DNA of 64,000 bases. Source: Auanema rhodensis (lineage: Eukaryota > Nematoda > Chromadorea > Rhabditida > Rhabditidae). Where the stretch lies: positions 12,611,767 through 12,675,766 of the forward strand of contig OZ059898.1 of the NCBI GenBank assembly GCA_964057225.1, written 5' to 3'. The notes beneath the pieces are model-generated. The model had not been told where the DNA came from, made no database searches, and worked only from the letters and a program-made list of their open reading frames with translations. Position numbers and translations under genes: made by a program. Positions 13,813-27,631 of the stretch are shown piece after piece; the first letter of the stretch is position 1; the number at the start of each line of letters is the position of its first letter.

Positions 13813-15191
13813 ATGAACTATGCGGATCCTTGGAGAGAGTTTCTATCACTTCTCTCAGAAAATAAAAAGGGATTTTTTAAAAAACCTGATTATGATAGGA
13901 TCCTCTCGAGAATGACAGTTCTTAGTAAAGTAATAGAGTGAGATTGATATATTAGGAAGTATATCATTTCACCACATTTCTTAAAGGGATGATGGAATTT
14001 TTGAGAATGCTGCAACTGTGCATGCGGAAATGGCGTCGATTTACAAGACTTTGGAAAAGCATACGCAACGAGAACAACATTTAATAGATGCTGCCAATTT
14101 ATTAATTAAACACATGGAGAGGAAAAGACGGGTCCTAAGCAAATGTAGTTTTTTAACAATCAATGAAATAAACATATAATAAATATAGTTGAAAGTCCTT
14201 TCAAGCATGACGCTTTTGAATTTTACAATGCGGCAGTGAAATCAGCTGACGAAAATGGGTGTAAAGCAATGGCAGGTCAGGTTATTTAGAATTAAAAGTA
14301 ATATGAAATCATTTTAGGCATTTACGCCCTAGGAGGAGCCAATCGCATGAAAGATGTTGAATCGTTTGTTTTAGCAGATAGACTATATCGTAGAGGTTTT
14401 GCAAATTTTATTCGATTAGTGATATTGGAATTTCAGCATATTATTACCATGAAGGCAATTATCCTATGCAAGTGACAATCCTCTGGAATATGGCAGAGAT
14501 TTCAGTTGCTCAAAAATCGCTAAACAGAACTCTGAATGTAATGGATAAGATATGGATGCTTATTCTAAAATCTCGAACAGAGTAAAATATTATTGTTTGT
14601 TCTTCGTAATTCCGTTGCCTTCAGAACAAAGACGGCTTTGCCATACCTTCAACAATGTGAAATGATAACGGTTCTTCTGCTAACACGATTACGAAAAGTA
14701 AGTTTATAATTCCAAATGTTTTTATTTGAAATTTAAATTTTTGTGTTTTTTTTACAGCGAATCTAACCGATTTATCAAAACTTTAGTGAAAATGAAGACG
14801 TGTGAAATTTCACGTTGGATTATGACTGCATTGAAACTTTTATGAAAACTTGATGACTTTATTTTTTTCAGAGAATCATTTTAACGGGCAGACATAAATC
14901 AATATTAGAACTATATTCAGTTAAATTTTTTGACGCTGATTCTAAGGTACTGAACATTTTTAGGTACTTCTAGATATATTGCCTTTTTAGGTTACTAAAG
15001 AGGCTGAGAAAGAGAAAACTACATTAGAAGATGTTGTGTTTAAATATTTTTCTGTATTAATTCATTTATATGCAAGTTCCGAATTATCCGAAGCAGCCGA
15101 GAAGTTGAACTCTCGAGATTATTCTTTTATATCTGGAATAGTGAGGAATGTTTGCGTTATTTTATTAGAGAAAGATTTGATAATCGACTAA
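13813..15191 (+). CDS. HAP40 (F8A1)-like helical-repeat protein
   Basis: Exons 13813-13937, 13987-14144, 14189-14275, 14318-14395, 14437-14581, 14625-14697, 14872-14946 and 14991-15191 give 313 residues. HAP40 is a TPR-like helical protein that binds and stabilises huntingtin. What suggests it: an N-terminal segment FLSLLSENKKGFFKKPDY like the human opening helix, EQHLIDAANLLIKHMERKRR at the position of the human EAARLFLRQERDARQ, and LQQCEMITVLLLTRL like RCEVSRVLLLLLLQ, all in the same order and spacing. The intron 14698-14871 is long; an ORF inside it (14756-14845) does not join in phase and was left out. HAP40 is usually around 370 aa, so this one is shorter. It follows MED22 by 150 bp, with a TTCGAG acceptor against the ATG. 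The family call is from memory and moderate. Confidence 0.55.
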
Positions 15192-16143
15192 CAAGTTTAA
15201 TTCGATAGTATATATAAATTAGCTATTATTTCAATTTGTACAAATTTTCATTGTTTTTCTATTATATTTCTGCCCATTCCATAATTATCTCCGGTAAGCT
15301 AATCGACCTACAAAGAAAAGATCATGTATAAATCCCTTTTATCTACCATTGTTTTTTTTAATTTGCCTTTAATTTATTACAAAAATGTAAATAAACTTAT
15401 TTATTTCTTTATTTTAGTGAGCTTAAACAATTTGAAATTGTCGATGTAAAGAGATCTATTTCTGAAGTACGCAGCAATTGAAGTACGTGAACTTTCGTTG
15501 CTCCGTTTTTTTCGATATTTGGCTTCAAACTTAGAAAAAAAATTCTATCTTACTGTCTTACAATTTGTTCTCATTTATTTCGACGAAAGTTTTTTACATT
15601 GTATATAGTGGTTGATTGAAAAGTTTTTTTCTTCATATAGGTGAAGAATTTTATATTGTTGACATCATGCAGTCATAGTTTAGAAACACAAATATGAGAC
15701 AATTTATGTAAAAAGAACTGCCATTATCGTACACCTGGGTTTAGTCATTGATAAAGGGGCACCGAAAATCAAGAGAAGGCTGGATATCTTCTTCCTTTTA
15801 TCGATTTCACAAGTTTCGTTCACGTCGTCACAAGCTGTTGCTGTCTTTCTCTGGTATCCTTGGTGATTTCTCTTCGCTCCGTTTTATTGATTGCAAAAGA
15901 ATGACCAGGGTTTAAATTATGAATATCTATATATCGATCTTCATTCCCTTAAAGCTCTAGTGTATTTTATTAATATACATAGTACCTAACAACCAAGGAA
16001 AAGTGTTTCGATTGGGCTACAAATTTTTATAAGTTGTCAATAAAGTTTCTTTTCAAAATTCTAGTTTGAACATTTATCTTTTTCTCTCATCTTCCTTTTA
16101 TAGATTGCCTGTTGGTTGTTTTTTATTCTTTTACTATTTTCAG
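15192..16143. other. Intergenic stretch before the NEK kinase
   Basis: About 950 bp, AT-rich, with the HAP40-like 3' end on the left and a TTTTCAG trans-splice-type acceptor directly before the kinase ATG. No gene, RNA or repeat is recognisable. Confidence 0.5.
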
Positions 16144-17435
16144 ATGGCTGACATTCCTTCTCCACATCAAGATTTTCCTCCTTCAGAAGAATTGTCTTTA
16201 GACAGATTTGTGATTGAAAAAAAGATCGGAAAAGGCCAATTTAGTGAGGTAAAGCATCATTGTGATTTGCTGGTGAATAATGTATTTCTTGAGGTTTTTC
16301 GAGCAAAATGTGTGTGGGATGGACAAATGGTCGCCCTGAAGAAAATACAGGTAAACTTGTTTTCGTAAAGTTAGGAAAAAAGCATCGTTGTATAGGTTTT
16401 TGAGATGGTTGATCAGAAAGCTCGTCAAGATTGTTTAAAAGAGATTGACCTTCTTAAACAGCTAAATCATGTAAATGTTATCAAGTGAGTTCTTACACTT
16501 TATTTTTTTCATTAATTGAGGTTTGCCTTTTTTTGTGCAAAATATATTCATTCTTTTTGTGTGTTTTTTGAATTCTAGTGTATTCATTTTAGATATCATG
16601 CCTCGTTTATTGATAATAACCAGCTGAATATTGTTCTTGAATTAGCCGAGGCAGGTGATATGAGTAGGATGATCAAACATTTCAAAAAAAATGGACGACT
16701 TATTCCCGAAAGAACTATTTGGAAATACTTCGTTCAACTTGCTCGTGCTCTTGCACACATGCATTCTAAACGTATAATGCACAGAGGTAATTCAAATATA
16801 TCTTGTGTATTGCATAATTTTTCTTCTGTTGAAGATATAAAACCTGCAAATGTCTTCATTACCTCAGATGGAGTAGTTAAACTTGGGGATTTGGGACTGG
16901 GCCGCTTTTTCAGCAGTAAAACTACTGCAGCCCATTCCTTAGTGGGAACACCTTATTACATGGTACGAAATTATTTATTTCTCATTAGTCATCTTTAAGT
17001 TATTTTCTAAAATTTTTATGTGTTGTTTTCAGTCACCTGAACGCATATTAGAGTCAGGTTATAACTTTAAATCAGATTTATGGTCAACAGGCTGTCTACT
17101 ATACGAAATGGCTGCTCTTCAGTCGCCATTTTATGGAGACAAAATGAATCTTTATTCACTATGTAAAAAAATAGAAAATTGTGAATATCCTCCTTTACCC
17201 TCTGATATTTATTCAACTCAGGTCAGTGTTTAAAATGGGTGTTTCATATAATTTTAAAAATTTTAGTTGAGAGATCTTGTATCCAGATGTGTTCTTTCGG
17301 ATCCCAACCGTAGACCCGAAACTAATGAAGTATTGGAGGTTTGAAATTGTCCTATAAATATGCTTATACGTATTTTCTCAGGTTGCTGAGCGCATGAATG
17401 CCTACTTCCAACAACAAGCTCCTCCAATCAAATAA
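16144..17435 (+). CDS. NIMA-related kinase, NEK6/NEK7 type
   Basis: Exons 16144-16248, 16294-16350, 16396-16484, 16593-16786, 16835-16962, 17033-17221, 17267-17338 and 17382-17435 encode 295 residues, the size of NEK6/7 (about 305). These are short Ser/Thr kinases that are little more than a catalytic domain; in mammals they act in mitosis and in C. elegans (NEKL-3) in endocytosis and molting. Seen: glycine loop [15 protein letters not shown] lysine, catalytic [18 protein letters not shown] (a DLG rather than DFG, as in NEK6/7), activation loop ending GTPYYMSPERI, and [13 protein letters not shown]. The C-terminal tail is brief and there is no coiled coil, which excludes the larger NEKs. The intron between 16250 and 16293 is only 45 bp. 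Confidence 0.93.
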
Positions 17436-17765
17436 GCGAAATTAAATTTGATTTGATTTCAAATTAGCCTTATTCTTTAAGATGTATATATGACATTATT
17501 TTTACTTTCAAACTCATAATATAGATTTAATTAATATCTTTATTTTATCTGCTTCAAAATTTTATACATATTTCTTGCCATAATATTTGATATAGTGTGC
17601 CATTCCAAAGATACTATTTTTTCTGTGAAACTCGTGTGATATGTTTTCTGGTTGTGATAAAAATATATTTTTTATAAATGTATTGTTGTAATTTTTGGTT
17701 TCAATACCATTATATTTCTCATTTGTTCCTTATCGGAATTTTATTACGAACTCTCAACTTTTAGC
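17436..17765. other. NEK to PIG-X spacer
   Basis: This 330 bp AT-rich gap holds the kinase 3' end and ends in CAACTTTTAGC against the PIG-X ATG, a strong splice acceptor without a partner donor. Co-transcription of the two genes is possible but the gap is longer than typical for an operon. Confidence 0.45.
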
Positions 17766-18669
17766 ATGAAGTTGCTTCTATATTTTATTAGTTCACTTCT
17801 ATTTGCTAATGGATGTGATTGGCTGAAAAAGATTAAAGAGAAAAAAGTAGATTTTAATGTATGATTTGATTATTACAATACTAGGTAAAATACAATATGT
17901 TCAGATCATAGGTGCAGGACAACATAGAACTCTATCTGTTCGTACTCGAGTTACTAGTGAACAAAGGTTTCTAGAATGTCGTCTTCTTTATGAGTTTGAA
18001 ATCCCGGATGGAGCTTTCATTGATACAGATGGGTGTGATAGAGTTTAATGACCTGTAATACAAACATCTGTTACAGAATTAACTCTACTCTTATCAATCA
18101 CAAAGCTTTTATCAAGGAACCGTTCGATGTAGAGGCTATGCAAAGCAATTCCAAAAGCCAAAAAGTCTTAGTCCTACTTACTACTATTATTCGACGAGCG
18201 TTTGTGATAGATGATACCTTAGATCTCCCTGTGCACATTAGATATCACCCAGCAAGATCAGGTTTTAGCATGATGTATTTAAATGACCTACAATTTTTAT
18301 TTCAGGAGAATTTACAGATAAACTCAATGATAAAATATCGTTTGTAACTCCAATTATATCATTGGATTGCCCCAATGATTATGAAGCATTAGGATTAGCA
18401 AAATGCCCTGGAAAACGAACCTATAATGCCTTTAGTATATTGCCAATTTGTTTTTCTTCAGACTAATCAGTATTTTTTCAGAAGTTAAATCTGATTCTCC
18501 TTACTGGGTTCTTTTAGAACCTTTGAGCAAAATTAAGAAATCAGTGAGTATACCAGTAGGCAATGTATCTCAGATATCAATTGTTATTAATATGCTAATA
18601 TCCTCTTTGTTGATTGGTGCTTATCTTGTTTTTAGTGCTAATCCCTTAAAGCCTATTATTAGAACTTGA
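17766..18669 (+). CDS. PIG-X, GPI mannosyltransferase I regulatory subunit
   Basis: Exons 17766-17858, 17905-18032, 18077-18261, 18306-18434 and 18482-18669 encode 240 residues. PIG-X (Pbn1 in yeast) is an ER membrane protein that stabilises PIG-M, which adds the first mannose to the GPI anchor. Seen: a signal peptide (MKLLLYFISSLLFANG), CRLLYEFEIPDGAFIDTD followed by an EPFDVEA stretch, the family hallmark LPVHIRYHPARSG, a conserved SLDCP segment, VPVG-like IPVGN, and a single C-terminal membrane helix (VINMLISSLLIGAYLVF) with a short tail. This order matches the family: a lumenal domain with one C-terminal anchor. Several splice junctions fall within codons and all stay in frame. The ATG is one base below a TTTTAG acceptor. 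Confidence 0.85.
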
Positions 18670-19047
18670 CTAGTTTAAATGAACCTCAAGAACTTAAAAA
18701 TACTAACAAGTTGTCTTATTGTCAGAGTTTGTCATCTTATACTCTTCGAAGTATAATTAATTGTGTTCACTTTTTCCAATTCAAATTCTCGTCGGGCTGC
18801 TTTAAATTATAGGAGCTTTAAGCTAGATTTGACTCGGACTTGAAATATTTCATCTTATATACCCTGGGTTGTTTGAATAATTTATATTTATTTCTTCAAT
18901 AAAATGCTGGTCATTTATTTATTTAAAAAGTGTTAGATTCCAAAATTTTCTTCTCAATTCTTGCATTCATCTTAGTTGGCAATCTGGAGCATTCAACCTC
19001 TCAGTACTAAGTACTTTGTGATAAAACTGTTGAGTTAAACATAGTGT
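18670..19047. other. Spacer between PIG-X and tRNA-Trp
   Basis: About 380 bp with AATAAA signals near 18898 for the upstream gene. Nothing else is recognisable. Confidence 0.45.
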
Positions 19048-19119
19048 GACTGCTTGGCGCAATGGTAGCGCGTTCGACTCCAGATCGAAAGGTTGGGCGT
19101 TCGATCCGCTCAGTGGTCA
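19048..19119 (+). tRNA. tRNA-Trp (CCA anticodon)
   Basis: A 72-base cloverleaf. The acceptor arms GACTGCT and AGTGGTC pair over seven positions with G-U pairs at 4-69 and 5-68. The D stem is GCGC/GCGC, the anticodon stem TTCGA/TCGAA encloses CTCCAGA, giving anticodon CCA (Trp). The T arm is GGGCG/CGCTC around TTCGATC, and the discriminator base is A. No intron. Box A (TGGCGCAATGG) and box B (GTTCGATCC) are both present, so it should be transcribed by polymerase III; a T-run follows at about 19124. Confidence 0.95.
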
Positions 19120-19350
19120 GAATTTTTTGCTTATTTTCAATATCATTTTCCTGTTTAAATACTTCTAACTCAAATAAAATTATCAATTTTCTAAATCTTT
19201 CACGAAGAAAATGTAAGGTATTACGATTCCCTCTTATGGTTATAAATAGGAAGTCTGTTATTTTTGAAGTGCTTGAAATAGTTCTTAGTTGAAATACAAA
19301 ACGAACATTTTTAATTTGTACAATTTTATTGTTATAAATAAGTTAATAAT

Positions 19351-22285
19351 TTACAATTTCGATTTTGCATCTTTCATCATAGGCCCCAAATACTTGTGAT
19401 ATGATGGTAACACCTGAATAAATAAAATTAAGAAATTTTTAAGAAATTAAAATACATCAGTTTTATTTAAAGGGCTTTGTTGGACCCATTCTAGTAGAGC
19501 AGGATATACATTACCATCACGTCTACCAAGAACCTAAAACAAAGAACATGAAAACATTTGAAATATTCTCTAAAAACTAACAGATTTCAACTCTCTGTCA
19601 TCAATATCCCAACTATCTACTAGAGCAACAGCATTTGGGCGAATAAGTTCCAAACAGTGATAAATGCCGGTTCGGATATTGTTGATCTGATTTTCATTCA
19701 TGTAGCCAAACTGAAGGAAATAAATTGTGAAAAGTATAAGTTGTTTCAAACCTTCAAGAATTCTCCTTCAGAATGACCGATCAAATCAAATGCATATAGC
19801 TTAGCCAAGTAGGTGAGAGGCTCTCTTATTTTAAGATCTGTAGCTTTGGCTACTTTATTCAAGAAATTTTTTACAAGATAAAGTCGTACATGCCACTGAA
19901 ACATTTGTGAAAATTTTAAATGTAAAAAATGGCAGTTTATACCCTGGATGCTTTACTTAGCTCAACTGACACTAAATTCCAGGACTCTTCGACAGTGTTG
20001 TTTTTTTGAGATGCTCGATATAAATCATATGCACGGAACACCTAAAACATAAAAAAATTAACCAAAGGAATAATAATGCAAAAATGCAACCGTTCACAAC
20101 GTTAAAGTTTTGGAAATTAATTTCACGTCGCTCATAAAAAGAAAAAACTAGTTACAAGACATTATACTAATTTATTTTGAATATATTCACCTGATTTCTG
20201 GCTACATGTTCGAAATCTTCGATAATTTGCTCATTACTGTAGGTCTTCCAATTAGTGAATGCTGAACGTGAACGTCCAGATCGTCCTAAATATGCACAGA
20301 TATCGGCTAACCGAGCTTTTCCATTGCGCACTTCTTCTGCTGCTTTTATTAAGAAGCGAGCAACTTGTTGTAGCATAACTAAGTTTTCTCCTTCGTATGT
20401 GCAACCTCCAACAGCATAAGAATATATTTCGGGAAAAGCAGAAGCTTGGGAATAGCCATGTCCTCCACATGCAAGTCTACATTGCTCTATTCCCTAGAAA
20501 GATAAGTTTTAGAAATGAAAACAGATCTCATCAAATGTACACTTGTACGGAACAATAATATCACCTTTTACAACCTTTCGAAATAAAAAAAACATTTTAT
20601 CAATTAAGCCTTATTTTTGTTATCAATTTACTAGTTATACTTTAAATTCTGCTCACCTGAGCAGTTTCCCAAGAAACTACAGACTTTAATCCAGAAGACA
20701 GTGCATGAATTTCCGGGAGAAGATCAACATTACCTTCAATCAGTTGCTCAGTGAGCTGAAAAGTAAATCAATTTTCAGGAATATTTTAAAACGTTTCTAA
20801 TTCATTCATACCTTCATGTAAAGGTCTCTAATTTCATATGCTGCGAATATGAATGCGAAAGCACGAGCAAGTTGTGGAAAAATGCGGTATTGTTGTGTTT
20901 GATAATCAATAATTTGTACTTCACCATTTCTAAAATACACAAAAATGTGCTGAAAAAGTTTTTACCAAGTTTTTTACCCAGCCACTTTTTCTCCTTGCCG
21001 ACGAATAGCACTATAACGTGTAGCAATGCAAGCAGCAGCAGCCAATTGGTGTGATTGGTCCTTAATCATAATAGATCGTACAAACACCATTGTTCCAAAA
21101 GCAAGCTTGGAATGTTTTGGAGCAACGTATGTACCATCGGGAAGAACCTATATAGATATACAATAGATTATTTAACTTTTTGTTTGTTTTGAAGACCTTA
21201 GAATATCTCATCATCATATTTTCTCTTGGAACACGATAATGGTCAAAAATAAGGAACCCATTATCACTGCCATTAATACCTAACTTGGGACCTATGTCAC
21301 CAAGTTTAACTCCTAAACAATTCATTTAATTTTCACTTAAGATCAAAAATAAAACCTTTCATAGGCATATGCGTTTGTTCATCTCTGAGTTGTACAATAA
21401 AGGGATGTGGTCCCATATTTTTTCCTTGAGTGTATAGTTGAGCTACTACAATAGCATGGTTAGATGATTTTCCAAGGGCACCAGGCCACCATCTAAAGCA
21501 TTCTAAGTAAACGGAAATACTCAGGTTAAAATGCACTTGGTGGCCGTAATTGTTGGAGTATGAAGAATAAATTCTTGAGTTTTAGGATCATACGTAGCTG
21601 TTGTTTCTAATTTTGCCAAGTTAGTTCCATGCCCCAGCTCTGTTTGAGCATAAGTTCCGACGACTCCTCTTACAATAGCCAGAGTCAACCACTTGTCTAG
21701 TTGATCATCATCGGTTTGACCTTGTAGGGTGGGAATAAACATTACATAATGTAAAGACATTGCATGCAAATCTCTTCCCATAACCAAACTAAAAAGAAAA
21801 TCCATTTTAACTCTAACTTTTAAACAATCTAAGTGTTACCTTTGGAGGTACATTCCTTCACCAAAGAAATCTGATCCATCAATTGCATCTGTGTTATCAG
21901 TCATTGCAACAATCTTAAGAGAAAATTACTAATACAGTTTGTATAGTGCTATAAATTATTTATCTATGTGTGAAATATTTACAAAATTCCAGTAGGATTC
22001 ATAAGAAAAATTCACCTTTCTTGTTCCATTTTCACATCTCTGCTCCCTGGTCATGAATTCAACAGGGATTGGGTCATCAAATTCTTTAAGTGACTTAACA
22101 AACTCCAAAATTTCTTTTCTTCTCTGTGAACAGCCATGCTTTCACCAAAAATATATAAAATGAAATACCACTAAAACTTCTTCACCGCCATGGATGAAAG
22201 CTGCCATTCGGTCAACATCGAAAGTTGCACTTAGTCGCTCTTTTGTGATATCGGGATTATCTCCCGGCTGGATCAGGTTCTTCAT
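19351..22285 (-). CDS. Peroxisomal acyl-CoA oxidase (ACOX1/2 type)
   Basis: Fifteen exons, high to low: 22285-22172, 22123-22016, 21913-21840, 21788-21537, 21492-21356, 21312-21197, 21147-20978, 20929-20812, 20755-20657, 20493-20191, 20041-19943, 19895-19752, 19710-19582, 19533-19456, 19413-19351; 667 residues. The enzyme is the first, FAD-dependent step of peroxisomal beta-oxidation, oxidising acyl-CoA to enoyl-CoA and making hydrogen peroxide. In nematodes such enzymes also shorten ascaroside side chains. Seen: [13 protein letters not shown] and KWWPGALGK in the FAD/substrate region, GDIGPKLG with [29 protein letters not shown], and the TYEGEN motif carrying the catalytic Glu. The protein ends in SKL, a canonical peroxisomal targeting signal. 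Length matches human ACOX1 (660). The acyl-chain preference cannot be read from the sequence. Confidence 0.96.
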
Positions 22286-22802
22286 AACTCTATGATAGCA
22301 AAATTAGAAAATAAGAGTAACACACCAAAACAAGAAAATAGAAGAAATTAAGAAGAATGAGGCTACATGAGATTGTCTTCTATAGTACCGCCCCCCAATT
22401 CATATTGCTATCAAATCAAACTGTCATAATAGACTAGAGTACACATAAGTGATAATGACTCCAGAAAGTCATCTTCAAATACTGCTATCATATTTAGTTA
22501 GAATTAGTTTTACTTAATGTGAACACAAAAACACAATACTAGACTAGATAATCTTCTATTATATTTTTTACTTCTTTGAAACATGACACATTTTCAAAAT
22601 GAATATAAATAAAAACAATAAATATCAAATAAATGTTTATAAAAACTAATAATCAACAATTCAACAATAAGATTCAACAAAAAATTGAGCTAATGAGATA
22701 AGTTCTAGAAAGGGGATAGAACATGAACAATGGTCAACAACAGTTTAATCGATAAGAACAGGTCCTAAACAGGAAAAGACGCCCTAAGGAATTGAGCATG
22801 TA
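22286..22802. other. Spacer between MTERF3 and acyl-CoA oxidase
   Basis: This 517 bp AT-rich gap carries the MTERF3 3' end and the oxidase promoter or a processing region. An acceptor (CTATCATAG) lies 4 bp before the oxidase ATG. Nothing else is recognised. Confidence 0.45.
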
Positions 22803-24822
22803 TTAATGACTTCTTAAAAACTTATTGTAAACTGCTAGATATGTGTTTGCTGTTTTTTTTGCGAAAACGACATCGCTAGGATGTAAAAAATCTTGAAGAG
22901 CTATTGGCTCCCGTTCAACATCATCATCTTGATCCGGAACTTCAGTGTTGCCTGATTTTTTGGACGAATCGTTATCACGAACTCTCTGACCCTCATAGAA
23001 ATTTCGACTCAATTTTCGCAAAAATTCATGACTGAAATCATTAGATATGGAACTAATATGACCCAGAAATAAAAAACGTACCGACTTTTGATGCTGCTCA
23101 GGGAACACCGAAGTATAAAGGGATTTTCAGAAATCACTTTATTGGATAGTTGCATAACCCGATATATATAATAATAATTGTTTAATATATACTTAGCGTC
23201 TGAAAGCAAAAAGTAAATTTGAACATTTATCATGTTAAGTGAAGCATGGCTACGTGAAATTCACGTAAAATATTTATTTCAAAATCGCGCATATTCACAA
23301 ACCGGTTGTATGAGCTTATGTAAGTTTTTAAATATTATTGAGTTCTTACCCATCATGAAGAGACGGGGATCCATCAGTAGCATTTGTTTTATTTCTGCTG
23401 GTGAGAATAATAGCTCTTTATTGAACATATTAACCAATCTCTGAAAAAACGTTTCAGATTATCCGGTAATCAATGATAAATTTTACCTGCAATGGGCCCA
23501 ATCCAAACATCACAATTCTGGCTTCCTTGACAATCAATTTTCTCACATCATTGCCAGAAAGGCCAAACTGTTTTTGAATCCATCCTAATCGAGCATCCAT
23601 AGTTTTAACATCAACATTTAACCAATACCTAAAAACTTACTCGATTACATTAAAAACATTAAATTCTACCTAAATTCTTTAACGATTTTAACTATTTCAG
23701 CTTTAGTAAACCGTTTGGATTCCAAATAGTTGTATCTAGCCTTAAATATCCTGTTATTGAACTCTAACAATTCAACACTAACCTTCATATCATCAAGATT
23801 TTGTATCAAGAAAAAAGGATTTCGCGTAATATATTCTCCTAAATCACTCGGCTCAAATCCTACAGAAACCAACCATTGAAGCTAAAAGGATGAGAAATTA
23901 TTTCAATTGAATATGGAGCATACCTTTGGCTTAACATCCTTATCTTTATCAAGGCGGATAAGATGTCTTGATAACTGGGTAGTGGTATCAATCTGGAAAC
24001 TGAGAAATGTGCTGACTTCAATGAGAAAAGCATACTTCAAATAAGTTTACACCTAAATCGACTAGAGTTTGTAAAAGTGGTACATGATTAACATAAGGGG
24101 CAATCGTTCTGGAATAGACAGGAGGAACGCTGTCATCAGGATTGAAAGGGTGTGGATTATCGCTGTAAAACTTTGAAAGTACATAAAATAAATCTAGCTA
24201 AACTAACCGAGAAGGTGGTTTACTCAGATCAGAATTATCAAGTTCACCTTCTGTATACGAAATAGACCGGAATTTAACTTTTCCCGTTTTCTTTTTCAAT
24301 TCAATCTCATCCTCCGTCATTTTTGGGACCCTATCAGGAAGACTCTCATCGTAATGAGTTGTAAGTTCGGAAAGCATTTCCACAAGCTCTTGGGCTCTAT
24401 TATCCCAATCACGTTCTTCATCTTCAACGCATTGTTGAAATTCTTCATCTGATAACTTGTATGGTCCAGAACGAACTACATCTTCCTAAATATGGAACCA
24501 AATCAGTAATAACAAAACTATATTTAACCGTATTCATGGTATACGTTTTGTTTTTCCATTTTCGTATTCGTCTTTTAGTGTTAAGAAGCTCTACGTTACT
24601 ATTCTCTGGTATTCTTTTAGTATTTCGTTTCTTCGGGGTAGTCTCTAAATCGCACGTTTTCTGAAGATTCAAACTCTTTAAATTTCGATATACACAGCTT
24701 ACATCTCCGTCATCTAACCCGAATGAATCAGATTCGCATTTGCTAGTAGAAGGCATATCTGAGGCACACATCCGAGAAAATAATTTTGCTGGCACATTTC
24801 GAAGAATGCAATAACGTAACAT
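22803..24822 (-). CDS. Mitochondrial transcription termination factor family, MTERF3
   Basis: Exons, high to low: 24822-24529, 24485-24208, 24162-24051, 23992-23924, 23881-23670, 23628-23487, 23440-23350, 23199-23082, 23031-22803; 514 residues. MTERF3 is a mitochondrial matrix protein with helical mTERF repeats that bind nucleic acid; in mammals and flies it represses mtDNA transcription and supports mitoribosome assembly. Seen: VPLLQTLVDLGIDTT at the start of the repeat domain, HLIRLDKDKDVKPKLQWL, LGEYITRNPFFL, FTKAEIVKIVKEFRYWLN, MDARLGWIQKQFGLS, IVMFGLGPLQ and EIKQMLLMDPRLF, following the human MTERF3 order. The N-terminal 200 residues are longer than in the human protein; the start MLRYCILRNVPAKLFSRMC is basic and amphipathic, fitting an import presequence. 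The C-terminus has an acidic insertion. Confidence 0.9.
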
Positions 24823-25024
24823 CTCAAGTTGATTGTCTTAGTATTTGCCTTATTAATAACATTTCATATATACATTATAGCTGGTATAACCGTTTGAAAT
24901 AATCGTTTAAAATTAAAATTTTTTTATTAAAGTCTAAACGGGGTTCTAGATCAAATCCAAAAGGATTCCTAATAAATTCAACAAAAAACGAGATTGTAAT
25001 GATTATAACAAGACTATTTCTTCT

Positions 25025-25477
25025 TTACTTCTTGGCTGCTTGCATAGCTGCACTGGGTCCAAGCAACATTTGTTGTTGTTGGGCGACCTGTAACATGAAA
25101 CATCAACTGCTTGAACGTGAAACTTAAATTTTACCTGAGTTTTCTGGAAATCACTTCTTTCCTTCTCAATGAGATATGGCATGAACATAATCAATGATGT
25201 GGTAGCAGTTACCCAAACTGCATTTCTTGCTAACCAGAACTAAAACAGATCTCTATCAAACGTAACATACTAGCATTATACCGAGGATTTAACTCCCCAA
25301 ACACTCCAATCAACGGATCCAGAAAGAAATCTTCGTAAACCATTAGGGAACATTTCCCCTAGTCCCTCAATTCTTTCCATGAGAGTCTCCTTAAAAGACA
25401 TAAAGTGCAAATTTGTAGTTACAGGGCAACATTACCTCAAGCTCATCATCAGGAATCTGATCCCATTCATCAGCCAT
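25025..25477 (-). CDS. tomm-22: TOM22, mitochondrial import receptor subunit
   Basis: Exons 25477-25436, 25389-25282, 25239-25135 and 25087-25025 encode 105 residues. TOM22 is the central receptor and organiser of the outer-membrane translocase, with an acidic cytosolic domain that takes presequences from TOM20. Seen: an acidic N-terminus (DEWDQIPDDELE), the conserved helix LMERIEGLGEMFP, a single membrane segment (FWLARNAVWVTATTSLIMFMPYLI) followed by EKERSDFQKTQ, and the Gln-rich tail ending in LLGPS, which is the family signature (human QQILLGP). The acidic receptor domain is shorter than in the human protein (142 aa). It lies 197 bp below RUVBL1 and 202 bp above MTERF3 on the same strand, so probably in one operon. 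Confidence 0.92.
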
Positions 25478-25674
25478 TTTATAAAATTTCTACAATCAAA
25501 GCAGATTAACATATGCCAAATAAGTGATTCAAGTGTCATAGATATGAAATGCGATATGAAACGCAAATAAATTAAAACATTATGTACAGAAAATGTTCAA
25601 CAAGATCATGAAAACATTGGACAATATTAACAACCAATTGAGTATCGTGTAAAGACAAAACAAAAACAAATTAA

Positions 25675-27631
<1,957 letters not shown>

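Noticed and set aside
14756-14845. Possible extra exon of the HAP40-like gene
   Set aside because: Its open frame does not match the phase of the previous donor, and skipping it joins two segments that fit the family better.
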